This document shows, in pieces, positions 25,437 through 33,877 of a DNA stretch of 64,000 bases. The DNA is from Lachnospiraceae bacterium (GTDB lineage: Bacteria > Bacillota > Clostridia > Lachnospirales > Lachnospiraceae). Position 1 is the stretch's first letter, and the number at the start of each line of letters is the position of its first letter. The DNA lies in the NCBI GenBank assembly GCA_014239155.1, contig JAAZZQ010000003.1, positions 1-64,000 on the forward strand, read 5' to 3'. Under the pieces are notes generated by a model. The model was not told the DNA's origin and did no database searches. It was given only the letters and a program-made list of their open reading frames with translations. The translations under genes were made by a program, and so were the position numbers.

Positions 25437-26453
25437 ATGGCATTATTCGAGTCCTATGAAAGAAGAATAGATAAAATTACCGAAGTTTTAAAGAGCTATG
25501 GTATTAATTCCATTGAAGAGGCTGAAAAGATTACAAAAGACGCAGGTCTTGATGTGTATGATCAAGTTAAGAAAATTCAGCCAATTTGTTTTGAAAATGC
25601 TTGCTGGGCTTATACAGTAGGTGCAGCAATCGCAATTAAAAAAGGTTGCAGAAAGGCAGCAGATGCGGCAGCAGCAATTGGAGAAGGACTTCAAGCATTC
25701 TGTATTCCTGGATCTGTAGCAGATAACCGCAAAGTAGGCCTTGGACATGGAAATTTAGGAAAAATGCTTTTGGAAGAAGAAACAGATTGTTTTTGTTTCC
25801 TAGCTGGACATGAGTCCTTTGCGGCTGCTGAAGGCGCTATTGGAATTGCTGAGAAGGCAAACAAAGTTCGTCAAAAACCGCTTCGCGTCATTTTAAATGG
25901 TCTTGGAAAAGATGCAGCGGAAATTATTGCACGTATTAATGGATTTACTTTTGTAGAGACAGAGTATGATCCTTATACAAATACAGTAAAAGAAGTATTT
26001 AGAAAATCTTACTCTGATCCAGAGGGACCTCGTGGTAAAGTAAACTGCTATGGTGCAAATGATGTTTGTGAAGGCGTTGCAATTATGTGGAAAGAGAACG
26101 TTGATGTATCCATTACAGGAAATTCAACCAATCCTACAAGATTCCAGCACCCAGTTGCAGGTACATACAAAAAAGAAAGAGTAGAAGCTGGCAAGAAGTA
26201 TTTCTCAGTGGCTTCTGGCGGTGGTACAGGCCGTACACTTCACCCAGATAATATGGCAGCAGGTCCGGCTTCTTATGGTATGACAGATACATTGGGTCGT
26301 ATGCATTCTGATGCACAGTTTGCAGGTTCTTCATCTGTTCCAGCGCATGTCGAAATGATGGGACTTATCGGTATGGGTAATAATCCTATGGTTGGCGCTA
26401 CAGTTGCAGTTGCAGTTTCGATAGAGGAAGCAGCGAAAGAAAATCGTTTCTAA
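25437..26453 (+). CDS. GGGtGRT protein
   Basis: Product of 338 residues with the name-giving motif ASGGGTGRTLHPDN near residue 262. Other conserved-looking blocks are GLGHGNLGKMLLEEETDCF, AGHESFAAAEGAIGIAEKAN, and the C-terminal MIGMGNNPMVGATVAVAVSI. No membrane helix or signal. The glycine-rich loops suggest nucleotide or cofactor binding, but this is inference. AAGGAGG lies nine bases before the ATG. It forms a two-gene operon with the scaffold-like protein and ends at a strong terminator. Confidence 0.88.
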   Translation: MALFESYERRIDKITEVLKSYGINSIEEAEKITKDAGLDVYDQVKKIQPICFENACWAYTVGAAIAIKKGCRKAADAAAAIGEGLQAFCIPGSVADNRKVGLGHGNLGKMLLEEETDCFCFLAGHESFAAAEGAIGIAEKANKVRQKPLRVILNGLGKDAAEIIARINGFTFVETEYDPYTNTVKEVFRKSYSDPEGPRGKVNCYGANDVCEGVAIMWKENVDVSITGNSTNPTRFQHPVAGTYKKERVEAGKKYFSVASGGGTGRTLHPDNMAAGPASYGMTDTLGRMHSDAQFAGSSSVPAHVEMMGLIGMGNNPMVGATVAVAVSIEEAAKENRF

Positions 26454-26481
26454 ATTATCAGAAATTTAAAAGTTCAAGTAG

Positions 26482-26521
26482 AAAAGGCTATCGTAACAAT
26501 GCAGTTAACGATAGCCTTTTT
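26482..26521 (+). terminator. Terminator after the GGGtGRT gene
   Basis: Stem AAAGGCTATCGT / ACGATAGCCTTT (12 bp) with a 13-base loop and a T run. Confidence 0.88.
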
Positions 26522-26575
26522 AATATAAATCACATTGGTGTCTGAAATAAATAATATATAGAAAGGTACAAAGAA

Positions 26576-27133
26576 ATGAATAATGAAATACGAGCATTGT
26601 ATACCAATAATACAATAAGAGTGTATCAGGCGTATAATGCAATGATTGCAAAAGAAGCAATTAAAAAAGGTACTTTTGGAAATAATTTTAAAATGGACCG
26701 AATGACTTGGATTAAACCGTCATTTTTATGGATGATGTATCGATGTGGTTGGGGAACAAAAGAAAATCAGGAATGTGTACTTGCGATTGATATAAAACGA
26801 GAAGCATTTGATTATATTGTTGAAAATGCAGTTCTTTCTACATATAAAGAAAGTTTAGGAATTAGTTTTTTAGAATGGAAAACATTAATAAAACATTCAA
26901 CAATAAGATGTCAATGGGACCCAGAACGGGACATTTATGGTAATCCATTAGAATATCGTTCAATACAGCTTGGACTTCGAGGAGCAGCAGTACATAAATT
27001 TGTAAATGAATGGATTGTACAAATAACAGATATTTCAAAATTTGTAGAAGATTTGCGCGAACAAAAAAATGCAAGAAAAGATATTCAGCATTTACTTCCA
27101 CAAGAAAAAATTTATAAAGTGTGTGATTCTTAA
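26576..27133 (+). CDS. DUF4291 family protein
   Basis: Product of 185 residues matching the DUF4291 family along its length: IRVYQAYNAMIAKEAIKKG at the start, then the hallmark DRMTWIKPSFLWMMYRCGWG (residues 42-61), VLAIDIKREAF, VRCQWDPERD-like IRCQWDPERDIYGNPLEYRS, and IQLGLRGAAVHKFVNEWIV. No biochemical role is known for the family. GAAAGG precedes the ATG by nine bases. It borders a gene-poor stretch containing a transposase remnant. Confidence 0.88.
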   Translation: MNNEIRALYTNNTIRVYQAYNAMIAKEAIKKGTFGNNFKMDRMTWIKPSFLWMMYRCGWGTKENQECVLAIDIKREAFDYIVENAVLSTYKESLGISFLEWKTLIKHSTIRCQWDPERDIYGNPLEYRSIQLGLRGAAVHKFVNEWIVQITDISKFVEDLREQKNARKDIQHLLPQEKIYKVCDS

Positions 27134-27252
27134 AAAGTTAATTTTTTAAAGCTACCTAAGTGAAATTAGATATAAAATAATAAGGCATTGATGAATAAAA
27201 AAATAGATTTCTAATCCAAAAATAGATTTTTTTGTGAATAGAAGTGATATTC

Positions 27253-27293
27253 AACTATTCGCAAAAGCATACTTTAACGAATAGTTATGTTTT
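27253..27293 (+). terminator. Possible terminator downstream of the DUF4291 gene
   Basis: AACTATTCG / CGAATAGTT (9 bp) with a 16-base loop, followed by ATGTTTTTT. It is 120 bases after the stop codon. Confidence 0.4.
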
Positions 27294-27472
27294 TTGGTTT
27301 TGCTTTTTGATTATTATATTAAATTTTATGCCTAAATTACAACTATACAATTTCATATTAAGTATCCTTTCATTATAAAGCTAGAATAAGCTAAATATTT
27401 GTGACTCTGAAAAATTTTTAAATTCCTGAAGTCTTATAGATATTAGCTGAAATAATTTTTATAACAATTATT

Positions 27473-27733
27473 CTATGATAATAGACGTATTAGTTTCGAC
27501 CAATCTGTTTTGCTGTTAGAGTGCTTCAAAGTCATAAGGCAAATTTCTTTTTCCGAAATCTCTCGCGAAAATCTTTCTCCAGCATAACCTTTATCGCCAA
27601 GAATTGCAAGATTGGGCTGTGCTTCAACAATATCACACAGACTTTCCCTTTCATCGGTGGAAGCCAGCGTTATTTCAAAGATAGTAATAAATGAAACGAC
27701 AATGCCGCGCTCTTCCGAATTTTTGTTGAAGTT
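27473..27733 (-). pseudogene. IS982-family transposase remnant
   Basis: The minus strand encodes about 85 residues including ASTDERESLCDIVEAQPNLA, ILGDKGYAGERFSREISEKE and ICLMTLKHSNSKTDWSKLIR, ending at TAG. This matches the central catalytic region of IS982 transposases (DDRE..., GDKGY..., K.SNSK). The N-terminal part and the usual C-terminal third are missing, and no terminal inverted repeats could be matched, so it is an old fragment. Confidence 0.75.
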
Positions 27734-28489
27734 TTTTTAATTTAATTTTATTTAGCATAATAGGTTGATTTATATAATTTTTTATTTACAATTATACTAT
27801 TTGATAACGCATGATATTTAATTTAAATTTTTTAAAGTTTATTTTTGTTATAAATTTTGGTGTTATTTATGGTATTTTTTTGAATTTTTGTGTAGGTGGT
27901 GGGAAGCGTGTTTTTTATTTCGTACTTCTAAACATATTACGTTATTTCTTTATATAAATTATTTTTATGTAAATTAAATCTCACATCTAATAAAAATATT
28001 ATATAACTCTAATGAAAAAACATAACTAAATTATTCAAATAAAAATATCTATCACTTTTCTAATACTTATTACCAAAATTTCATAATACCATTATAATAT
28101 CATGTGTTTTTACAGATGATATTATAATGGTATTAATTACTACTATCCTATCTATTGTTAAGACTATAATTTCTTATAAAAAGCAATGTTTCAATCAATC
28201 ATATTGTATACTTTACCACATTCATATTACATGATGTAATTGACTATTACTTATTAAAACTTTACGGCAAACGCATGTCTATGTTTTATTTAAAGTGCCA
28301 AAATCACATATCAAGGATATCTGTTTATAAAATCTTTACAAAACTTGTGCTTACCATAATTAAAACTTCATCAATTATTGATTTTATTTTTAAACTATTC
28401 TAAAATAATGCTTATAGAACTCATTTTTCAATGATACCTTTTTGCCCTTAACATTACAATATTAAGATTTTAATAGGAGTTGAAATAAA
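27734..28489. other. AT-rich region without recognisable genes
   Basis: More than 700 bases with no open frame that looks coding on either strand. The only clear structure is the 20-bp inverted repeat at 28084-28135. The final bases carry the AGGAG ribosome site of the next gene. Confidence 0.6.
28084..28135. repeat. 20-bp perfect inverted repeat
   Basis: Left arm 28084-28103 begins TAATACCATTATAATATCAT; its exact reverse complement stands at 28116-28135, with a 12-base loop. No T run follows on either side, so it is not a typical terminator. Confidence 0.75.
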
Positions 28490-28948
28490 ATGGAAAAAAT
28501 TTTAGATATCATGTTAAATCAAGTACGTCTTGATGCGATCACTAAATTAAGAAATGCAGGACAAACAATGCAATCAGAAAATCAAATAATTCGCGCAGCA
28601 AAAGATATTATGGCTCTTGCCGATCTTGCGCGCAGAGAAGGACTTCTTGCACTGGAAGATAAAGTTCAAAATATATCATCAGATTTCTTGCAACATCTTA
28701 TCATACTAGTTGTAGATGGCAATTGCCCAGAAATCATTGCCGAAATTGCAACAAATATCTATTGGACCAAGGCTCCAAATGGAGCAGATGCTATGACAGA
28801 TTATATGTTTATGAGAGGCATTCTTGGTATTCAAGACGGAATAAATCCTAGAACTCTCGAAGATATCCTTCTAAGCCTAATGCCTATTGAACAACAGCAA
28901 AAATATCAAATACAAATGAAGGAATTTGGAAATCTATTCATTATTTAG
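28490..28948 (+). CDS. MotA-like segment of a frameshifted MotA/FliG-like protein
   Basis: Product of 152 residues. The block LADLARREGLLALEDKVQNI followed by LVVDGNCPEIIAEI closely resembles the cytoplasmic core of MotA, but no membrane helix is present. The final residues (after about 145, FGNLFII) look like out-of-frame reading. In the -1 frame the sequence goes on at once as a FliG-like C-terminal part (next entry). Related Lachnospiraceae proteins, as I recall them, join these two parts in one chain with a longer linker, so this ORF is probably the first half of a broken gene. AGGAG lies ten bases before the ATG. No other flagellar gene is in the window. Confidence 0.6.
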   Translation: MEKILDIMLNQVRLDAITKLRNAGQTMQSENQIIRAAKDIMALADLARREGLLALEDKVQNISSDFLQHLIILVVDGNCPEIIAEIATNIYWTKAPNGADAMTDYMFMRGILGIQDGINPRTLEDILLSLMPIEQQQKYQIQMKEFGNLFII

Positions 28949-29226
28949 AAAAAACAATTAGCGAATTACCAAACCGATGCATACAACGATTATTGCGTGA
29001 ATTAGAAAATCGAGATTTAACCATCTGCATCTATGTATTCCAACAAGAGATTCGAAAAAAAATATTAGATAACCTCAGTACGGGACTGGCACAGGCTATT
29101 ATGGAAGATGTTTCACTCTGTGCATCAATCAGCGAGCAAGATGTATCAGCAAGTATTTTGAAAACACTTGATACTATTGGTTTCCTACAAAATTCAGGAG
29201 AAATTTATGTGCCACATAATATATAA
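28921..29226 (+). pseudogene. FliG C-terminal-like segment, out of frame with the upstream MotA-like part
   Basis: The -1 frame relative to the preceding ORF encodes HYLEKTISELPNRCIQRLLR, then ELENRDLTICIYVFQQEIRK and KILDNLSTGLAQAIMEDVSL. LRELENRDLTICIYVF and RKKILDNLS match the FliG middle/C-terminal motifs (LRELDNRDL..AL, REKILSNMS). It ends at TAA after GEIYVPHNI. No ribosome site or ATG is present; a TTG at 28993 could only start a shorter product. No slippery heptamer precedes the upstream stop, so a mutation (or sequence error) is likelier than programmed frameshifting. A strong terminator follows. Confidence 0.6.
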
Positions 29227-29275
29227 CCACTACCCCCTACAAACTGTATTTTTTGTAGGGGGTAGTGGTTTATTT
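29225..29275 (+). terminator. Strong terminator between the FliG-like and AI-2E transporter genes
   Basis: Nineteen-base-pair stem, left arm 29225-29243 and right arm 29252-29270, containing CCACTACCCCCTAC, then TATTTCTTTT. The AI-2E transporter gene converges on it from the other side. Confidence 0.88.
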
Positions 29276-30646
29276 CTTTTGTGATTTTTCTTCATTTTTA
29301 TTAATAAATTTTTTTTCATGCCCTTTTACCAGTATTTTGGTAATCTCGGGAAAAGGCTTTTTCGCATTTATAGGAAATTCAACATATTCCTTAGACCCTG
29401 TGTCAATATACAATAATCTTAAATATTTTCCTGTTTCTGGAGACAAATTTCTGGCGGAAAGACGTGTCTCAATTAGAGACTTTGTAAAAGCAAACAAAAT
29501 TGCAAATATTGGAACCCCAACTATCATACCTAAGATTCCCCAAATTCCTCCAAAAAAAGTAATAGAAAAAATAACCCAGAAACTTGATAAGCCAGTTGAG
29601 CTTCCAAGAATCTTTGGTCCAATAATATTTCCATCTACCTGTTGAAGAATGATAACGAAGATTGCAAAATAAACAGCCTTCAATGGATCAACAAAAAGAA
29701 TTAATAATATGGATGGAATAGCCCCCAAAAACGGTCCAAAAAAAGGAATAATATTTGTCACACCTATAATTACACTAATTAATACACAAAACGGCATACC
29801 TAGTATGCTCGTAATTACAAAGCAAATAATTCCAATAATAATAGAATCTAATATTTTTCCCACAAAAAATCCGCCAAAAGTTTTATGCGCAAATCGAACA
29901 TTACTGATAAAACGATTTGCACTTTCTACAGAACAAACAGCATAAATAATTTTTTTCGCTTGCGCAGCAAATAATTCCTTACTTGCCAACAAATAAATCG
30001 ATATAATAAAACCAATCAGCAAATTCCAAATAGCCTTAAAAATAGAGTAAACACTCATTGACACAGATGTTATTACATTAATAACATTACCTAACTGTGA
30101 CAACATTTTTGTAACATTATTGACACTATTGAGCTGCGGAAGCACTGTTGTATTGATGAAAGTTGTCAAATCCATAGACGATTGATTGATAAATTCAATA
30201 ACACTCTTTTCAAATTCTGGATTATCACCTAGAACTTTTGATATCCACAATATAATCGTATTAATATAATTTGGAAACTGTTCTAATATAGTGCGAATAC
30301 TATTATAAATCTGAGGAATTACAATTGAGAAGAAAGCGTATATCGCCCACAATACAAACACTTCTGTTATTATAATAGATAGAAAACGCTTCGGACCTTT
30401 TTTATGACTGATATTAAAAAATTCAAATATTGGAGTTGTTAGATTGCGTTCCGTTGCATTTACAAGTGGCGCAATTAAATATGCAAGTATAAATCCGTCA
30501 ATAACCGGCATTAAAACCACAAACAATTTTTTTAATGTCAATGACAAACTGTCCAAATGGAAAATGACATAATAACTTGCAAATCCTCCTAAAACCACAA
30601 AAAAGGCTGTCAATCCCCACTTCATATAGTCTTTATTGTTTTTCAT
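29270..30646 (-). CDS. AI-2E family transporter (YtvI/PerM-like)
   Basis: Product of 458 residues with about eight membrane helices. Family landmarks are LMPVIDGFILAYLIAPLVN near residue 45, AHKTFGGFFVGKILDSIIIG near 255, and the C-terminal GVTNIIPFFGPFLGAIPSIL and LQQVDGNIIGPKILG. Members have been linked to autoinducer export, sodium/proton exchange or, in sporeformers, sporulation; the cargo here is unknown. A charged Lys-rich tail ends the protein. It is convergent with the FliG-like gene and shares its terminator. Confidence 0.88.
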   Translation of the reverse strand: MKNNKDYMKWGLTAFFVVLGGFASYYVIFHLDSLSLTLKKLFVVLMPVIDGFILAYLIAPLVNATERNLTTPIFEFFNISHKKGPKRFLSIIITEVFVLWAIYAFFSIVIPQIYNSIRTILEQFPNYINTIILWISKVLGDNPEFEKSVIEFINQSSMDLTTFINTTVLPQLNSVNNVTKMLSQLGNVINVITSVSMSVYSIFKAIWNLLIGFIISIYLLASKELFAAQAKKIIYAVCSVESANRFISNVRFAHKTFGGFFVGKILDSIIIGIICFVITSILGMPFCVLISVIIGVTNIIPFFGPFLGAIPSILLILFVDPLKAVYFAIFVIILQQVDGNIIGPKILGSSTGLSSFWVIFSITFFGGIWGILGMIVGVPIFAILFAFTKSLIETRLSARNLSPETGKYLRLLYIDTGSKEYVEFPINAKKPFPEITKILVKGHEKKFINKNEEKSQKK

Positions 30647-30821
30647 TTCTGCACTACTCTCCTATCCTTCTAGATAAAAAATTAATTTATTCTTTTGTTG
30701 GAAAATATTGAAAAGTGTTATAAAATGATTATAGCATAATCTATAAGATAATTATACTAAAGTTTTGTAAAATAAGCAGAAAATAAAAGCAAACAGTTGT
30801 AATAAAAGGAGTTATAATAAA

Positions 30822-31892
30822 TTGGATAGAACAAACAAATCGACCCCCACCTACCATGATGAAGTAAATAAAAAAAATATTATGCATCTACGAGAACTGC
30901 TAAATACGCTTCCTTCCTTTTGTAGCCAATATTTCAGAGGAATACAGGAATATACATCAAGCAGAACAAGAGTTGCTTACGCTTATGATATTCGTATTTT
31001 CTTTGAATACCTTCATGACAGTAACCCTGTTTTAAAAAAAATACCAATTAAGGAATACCACCTTGAAATTCTTGATCAGATTACAAGAATAGATATTGAA
31101 GAATATTTAGAACACTGCGCCTATTATACAAAAGACGGCAAAGAATATATGAATGACGAACGAGGTAAAGCAAGAAAACTTGCTTCATTACGAAGCTTTT
31201 ATAATTATTTTTCTAAAAATGAAATGATTGAAAAAAATCCAGCAGCGCTCGTTCAAATGCCTAAGCTTCACGAAAAAGAAATTATTCGTCTTGACCCAGA
31301 CGAAGTTGCAATTCTACTTGAGACAGTTGAAACAGGAGAAAAATTAACTAAAAAACAATTACAATATCATGAAAAAAACAAACTGCGTGATATAGCGCTC
31401 CTCACATTGATGTTAGGAACAGGTATACGCGTCTCTGAATGTGTTGGTATTGATATTCCAGATGTAGACTTCAAAAATAACGGTGTAAAAATACGACGCA
31501 AAGGAGGATATGAAGCTGTAATCTACTTTGGTGAGGAGGTAGAGCTGGCTCTGCTTGATTATCTGGAACAACGCTCCACCATAACACCTGTAAAAGGATA
31601 CGAAAATGCATTCTTTTTATCAATGCAAAACAAGCGAATCACCGTGCGTGCTGTAGAAAATCTAGTGAAAAAATATGCTTCCGTGGTTACAACACTAAAA
31701 AAAATAACTCCACACAAGTTAAGAAGTACTTATGGCACTACGCTATATCGAGAAACTGGAGACATTTACCTTGTAGCAGACGTATTAGGGCATAAAGACG
31801 TCAATACCACTCGAAAGCACTATGCCGCACTTGAGGAAGACAGACGCCGCCAAGCCGCAAAAGCTGTTACATTAAGAGAAAAACGAGAATGA
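30822..31892 (+). CDS. Tyrosine recombinase, XerC/XerD-like
   Basis: Product of 356 residues starting at TTG with AAAAGGAG upstream. N-terminal core-binding domain to about residue 140; the catalytic domain keeps every key residue: Arg in LGTGIRVSECVGI, Lys in RRKGGYEAV, His and Arg in TPHKLRSTYGTTLY, His in VLGHKDVNTTRKHY and the nucleophile Tyr in KHYAAL. It is longer than XerC/XerD (about 300) because of an N-terminal extension and an insert near 165-185. It lies directly upstream of lexA, an arrangement also found in relatives. A role in dimer resolution or as an integrase cannot be told apart; no att sites or phage genes are seen. Confidence 0.85.
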   Translation: MDRTNKSTPTYHDEVNKKNIMHLRELLNTLPSFCSQYFRGIQEYTSSRTRVAYAYDIRIFFEYLHDSNPVLKKIPIKEYHLEILDQITRIDIEEYLEHCAYYTKDGKEYMNDERGKARKLASLRSFYNYFSKNEMIEKNPAALVQMPKLHEKEIIRLDPDEVAILLETVETGEKLTKKQLQYHEKNKLRDIALLTLMLGTGIRVSECVGIDIPDVDFKNNGVKIRRKGGYEAVIYFGEEVELALLDYLEQRSTITPVKGYENAFFLSMQNKRITVRAVENLVKKYASVVTTLKKITPHKLRSTYGTTLYRETGDIYLVADVLGHKDVNTTRKHYAALEEDRRRQAAKAVTLREKRE

Positions 31893-31951
31893 ATATTGGT
31901 TCCTATTTAATAATCTAAATACAATAATCAAAAAATTCCAAACAATTTTTC

Positions 31952-31991
31952 GGAATATACGTTTGAATTTTTTTGTATTATGTGTTATGAT
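31952..31991 (+). promoter_or_regulatory. lexA promoter with overlapping SOS-box-like operator
   Basis: TTGAAT at 31963-31968 and TATGAT at 31986-31991 are 17 bases apart, with a TG extension. GGAATATACGTTTG at 31952-31965 overlaps the -35 and matches the Gram-positive LexA site CGAACRNRYGTTYG at all but positions 1 and 5. This fits autorepression of lexA. Confidence 0.6.
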
Positions 31992-32044
31992 GATATAGAA
32001 CAAATTAATCCATATTGTAGTTACAAAAAAAGGAGGCAAACTTT

Positions 32045-32662
32045 ATGGCATATGGAAAAATAACAGTAAAGCAAAAAGAAATTTTAGAATTTATCAAAGC
32101 AGAAATTCTTAGAAAAGGTTATCCACCATCAGTTCGAGAAATTTGCGAGGCTGTCAATCTCAAGTCTACTTCTTCTGTCCATTCACATCTGGAAACTCTT
32201 GAGAAAAACGGTTATATTAGAAGAGACCCAACGAAACCTCGCGCAATTGAAATTATGGATGACAGTTTCCAGATGGTAAGGCATGAAATGACAAGTGTTC
32301 CTATTATTGGAACTGTTGCTGCTGGTGTTCCCATTCTTGCAGAACAAAATATCGAGGGGTACTTCCCTATTCCTGCGGATATGGTTCCTGCAGGAGACTC
32401 TTTCGTATTGAAAGTAAAGGGAGATAGCATGATTAAAGCAGGCATTTTTAATGGAGACAGTATTTTTATACATGCGTGCAATACAGCTGAAAATGGTGAC
32501 ACTGTTGTCGCTTTAGTTGATGATTCTGCAACAGTAAAAACTTATTACAAAGAAGATGGGCATTACAGGCTTCAGCCGGAAAATGATTCTATGGAACCAA
32601 TTATTTTAGATGATGTAGAAATATTAGGCAAAGTTTTCGGTATTTTTCGTTTATATCATTAA
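32045..32662 (+). CDS. lexA: LexA repressor
   Basis: Product of 205 residues. The N-terminal winged helix has GYPPSVREICEAVNLKSTSS and VHSHLETLEKNGYIRRDP; the C-terminal S24 peptidase domain has the self-cleavage site in GTVAAGVPILA (Ala-Gly), the nucleophile Ser in KVKGDSMIKAGIFNGD and the general-base Lys in DSATVKTYYKE. It represses SOS genes until RecA filaments trigger cleavage. AAAGGAGG is nine bases before the ATG. Operator overlaps its own promoter. Confidence 0.96.
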   Translation: MAYGKITVKQKEILEFIKAEILRKGYPPSVREICEAVNLKSTSSVHSHLETLEKNGYIRRDPTKPRAIEIMDDSFQMVRHEMTSVPIIGTVAAGVPILAEQNIEGYFPIPADMVPAGDSFVLKVKGDSMIKAGIFNGDSIFIHACNTAENGDTVVALVDDSATVKTYYKEDGHYRLQPENDSMEPIILDDVEILGKVFGIFRLYH

Positions 32663-32697
32663 AATCTACAAACAATTAAATACCCTGGTCTATAAAC

Positions 32698-32736
32698 AAA
32701 ACAATGCATTAGTATTTCATACTAATGCATTGTTTT
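32698..32736. terminator. Bidirectional terminator between lexA and rsfS
   Basis: Seventeen-base-pair perfect stem, arms 32698-32714 and 32720-32736, five-base loop, with A and T runs at the two ends so that it can serve both converging genes. Confidence 0.85.
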
Positions 32737-32749
32737 GAATGAAATATCA

Positions 32750-33100
32750 CTATAATGAATGTACATCAATCACTTTTCCATCGCGCCAAATTCGCTCTAA
32801 ATCATAGAATCCCCTGCTTTCTCGATCAAAAATATGCACGAGGAAATCATTGTAATCCATTAATATCCAATTTGCAGTATTATATCCTTCAATACTTCTT
32901 GGACGGATTCCATCAACAGCAAGTTTATCCTCCACATTATCCGATAATGCCTGAATCTGGCTTATATTGATTCCATTTGCAATCACAAAATAATCAGCAA
33001 CTGTAGACACCTCACTGATATCAATTAACTGAATATTTTCTGCTTTTTTATCTTCAAGAGCATTGACTATTTTTTTCAAAGTACTATTTATTGTATTCAA
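32750..33100 (-). CDS. rsfS: Ribosome silencing factor RsfS
   Basis: Product of 116 residues (RsfS/YbeB/Iojap family), which binds ribosomal protein L14 and blocks subunit joining. Motifs: ALEDKKAENIQLIDISEVST, VADYFVIANGINISQIQALS, and the conserved end NWILMDYNDFLVHIFDRESR GFYDLERIW. The TTG at 33100 is taken as start because AAGGAGGG lies seven bases upstream; the longer open frame has no site. Last gene of the nadD-yqeK-rsfS string, a common arrangement. Confidence 0.92.
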   Translation of the reverse strand: MNTINSTLKKIVNALEDKKAENIQLIDISEVSTVADYFVIANGINISQIQALSDNVEDKLAVDGIRPRSIEGYNTANWILMDYNDFLVHIFDRESRGFYDLERIWRDGKVIDVHSL

Positions 33101-33262
33101 GCAAAGTCCCTCCTTTTTACACGTTGTACTTAAAATCTGTAGAAAAATAACTGACATATTTTGACTTGTCTATTTCTTCAAGAGTGTATGTCAAAGAAAT
33201 ATCCTGCACAATTTGTATCACTTATTTTCCTATAACTTCTTAATGCTTTATTGTAAAAAATA

Positions 33263-33877
33263 CTAACGATTCAAAGCTGTTGTTTTATATGGTATTGTCA
33301 CAGCAGGTCCCACATAACTATCATAGGTAATCTGTGTCATCTTATCAATAGGATTTCCTTTTGATTCCAGAAATTTTAATGTGTTCGACAATATCTTCTC
33401 CATAGCCTTATCAACATCAATAAATGCAAGCTGCCGAATAAAATCAAGTTCTGGTATTGGATTGCGAGCAGGTTCAATATAATCTGCTATAAAAATAATT
33501 TTTTCAAGAAGTGACATATTTGGTCGCCCTGTTGTATGCCATGTAATAGCCTGAAGAATCTCTTCATCATCAATATCAAATTTTGTTTTGGCAATATAAG
33601 CACCTACTTTGCCATGTAATAAATATGGATGACTTATTTCAAAACTACTACAGGGAAGTTTATTTTTTTCACAGATACGAAGTTTTTTATCATTATCCAT
33701 ACATTTCGCGCAATCGTGTAAGAGTCCTGCGATTTCAGCTCTCTTTATAAAATCAGAATTACTTGGATTAGGATTGTACCGCATAGCCATTGCGATAGCG
33801 GTATATGCTACGTTGAGCGTATGATGATAGCGGTCCTTTGTCAGATGTTTCTTTAAATACTTCTTAATCTTCTTCAT
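33263..33877 (-). CDS. yqeK: YqeK-like HD-domain hydrolase (Ap4A hydrolase family)
   Basis: Product of 204 residues. Metal-binding HD motifs are visible: RYHHTLNVAYTAIAMA, AGLLHDCAKCMD (HD), SHPYLLHGKVGAYIAK and ITWHTTGRPNMSLLEKIIFI ADYIEPAR. The family splits diadenosine tetraphosphate symmetrically. It overlaps nadD by 14 bases and has AGGAG before its ATG, so they are co-translated. Confidence 0.92.
   Translation of the reverse strand: MKKIKKYLKKHLTKDRYHHTLNVAYTAIAMAMRYNPNPSNSDFIKRAEIAGLLHDCAKCMDNDKKLRICEKNKLPCSSFEISHPYLLHGKVGAYIAKTKFDIDDEEILQAITWHTTGRPNMSLLEKIIFIADYIEPARNPIPELDFIRQLAFIDVDKAMEKILSNTLKFLESKGNPIDKMTQITYDSYVGPAVTIPYKTTALNR

Noticed and set aside
28900-28960. Programmed -1 frameshift joining the MotA-like and FliG-like parts
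   Set aside because: No X-XXY-YYZ heptamer occurs in the reading frame before the stop at 28948; the A-rich run lies after the stop. Mutation or sequence error is simpler.
29265-29645. 126-residue plus-strand ORF
   Set aside because: Antisense to the AI-2E transporter gene, which has clear family motifs; no ribosome site.
15719-31892. Prophage or integrative element bounded by the two tyrosine recombinases
   Set aside because: Genes between them are ordinary metabolic and DNA-topology genes; no structural phage, conjugation or att sites are visible, and one recombinase is degenerate.
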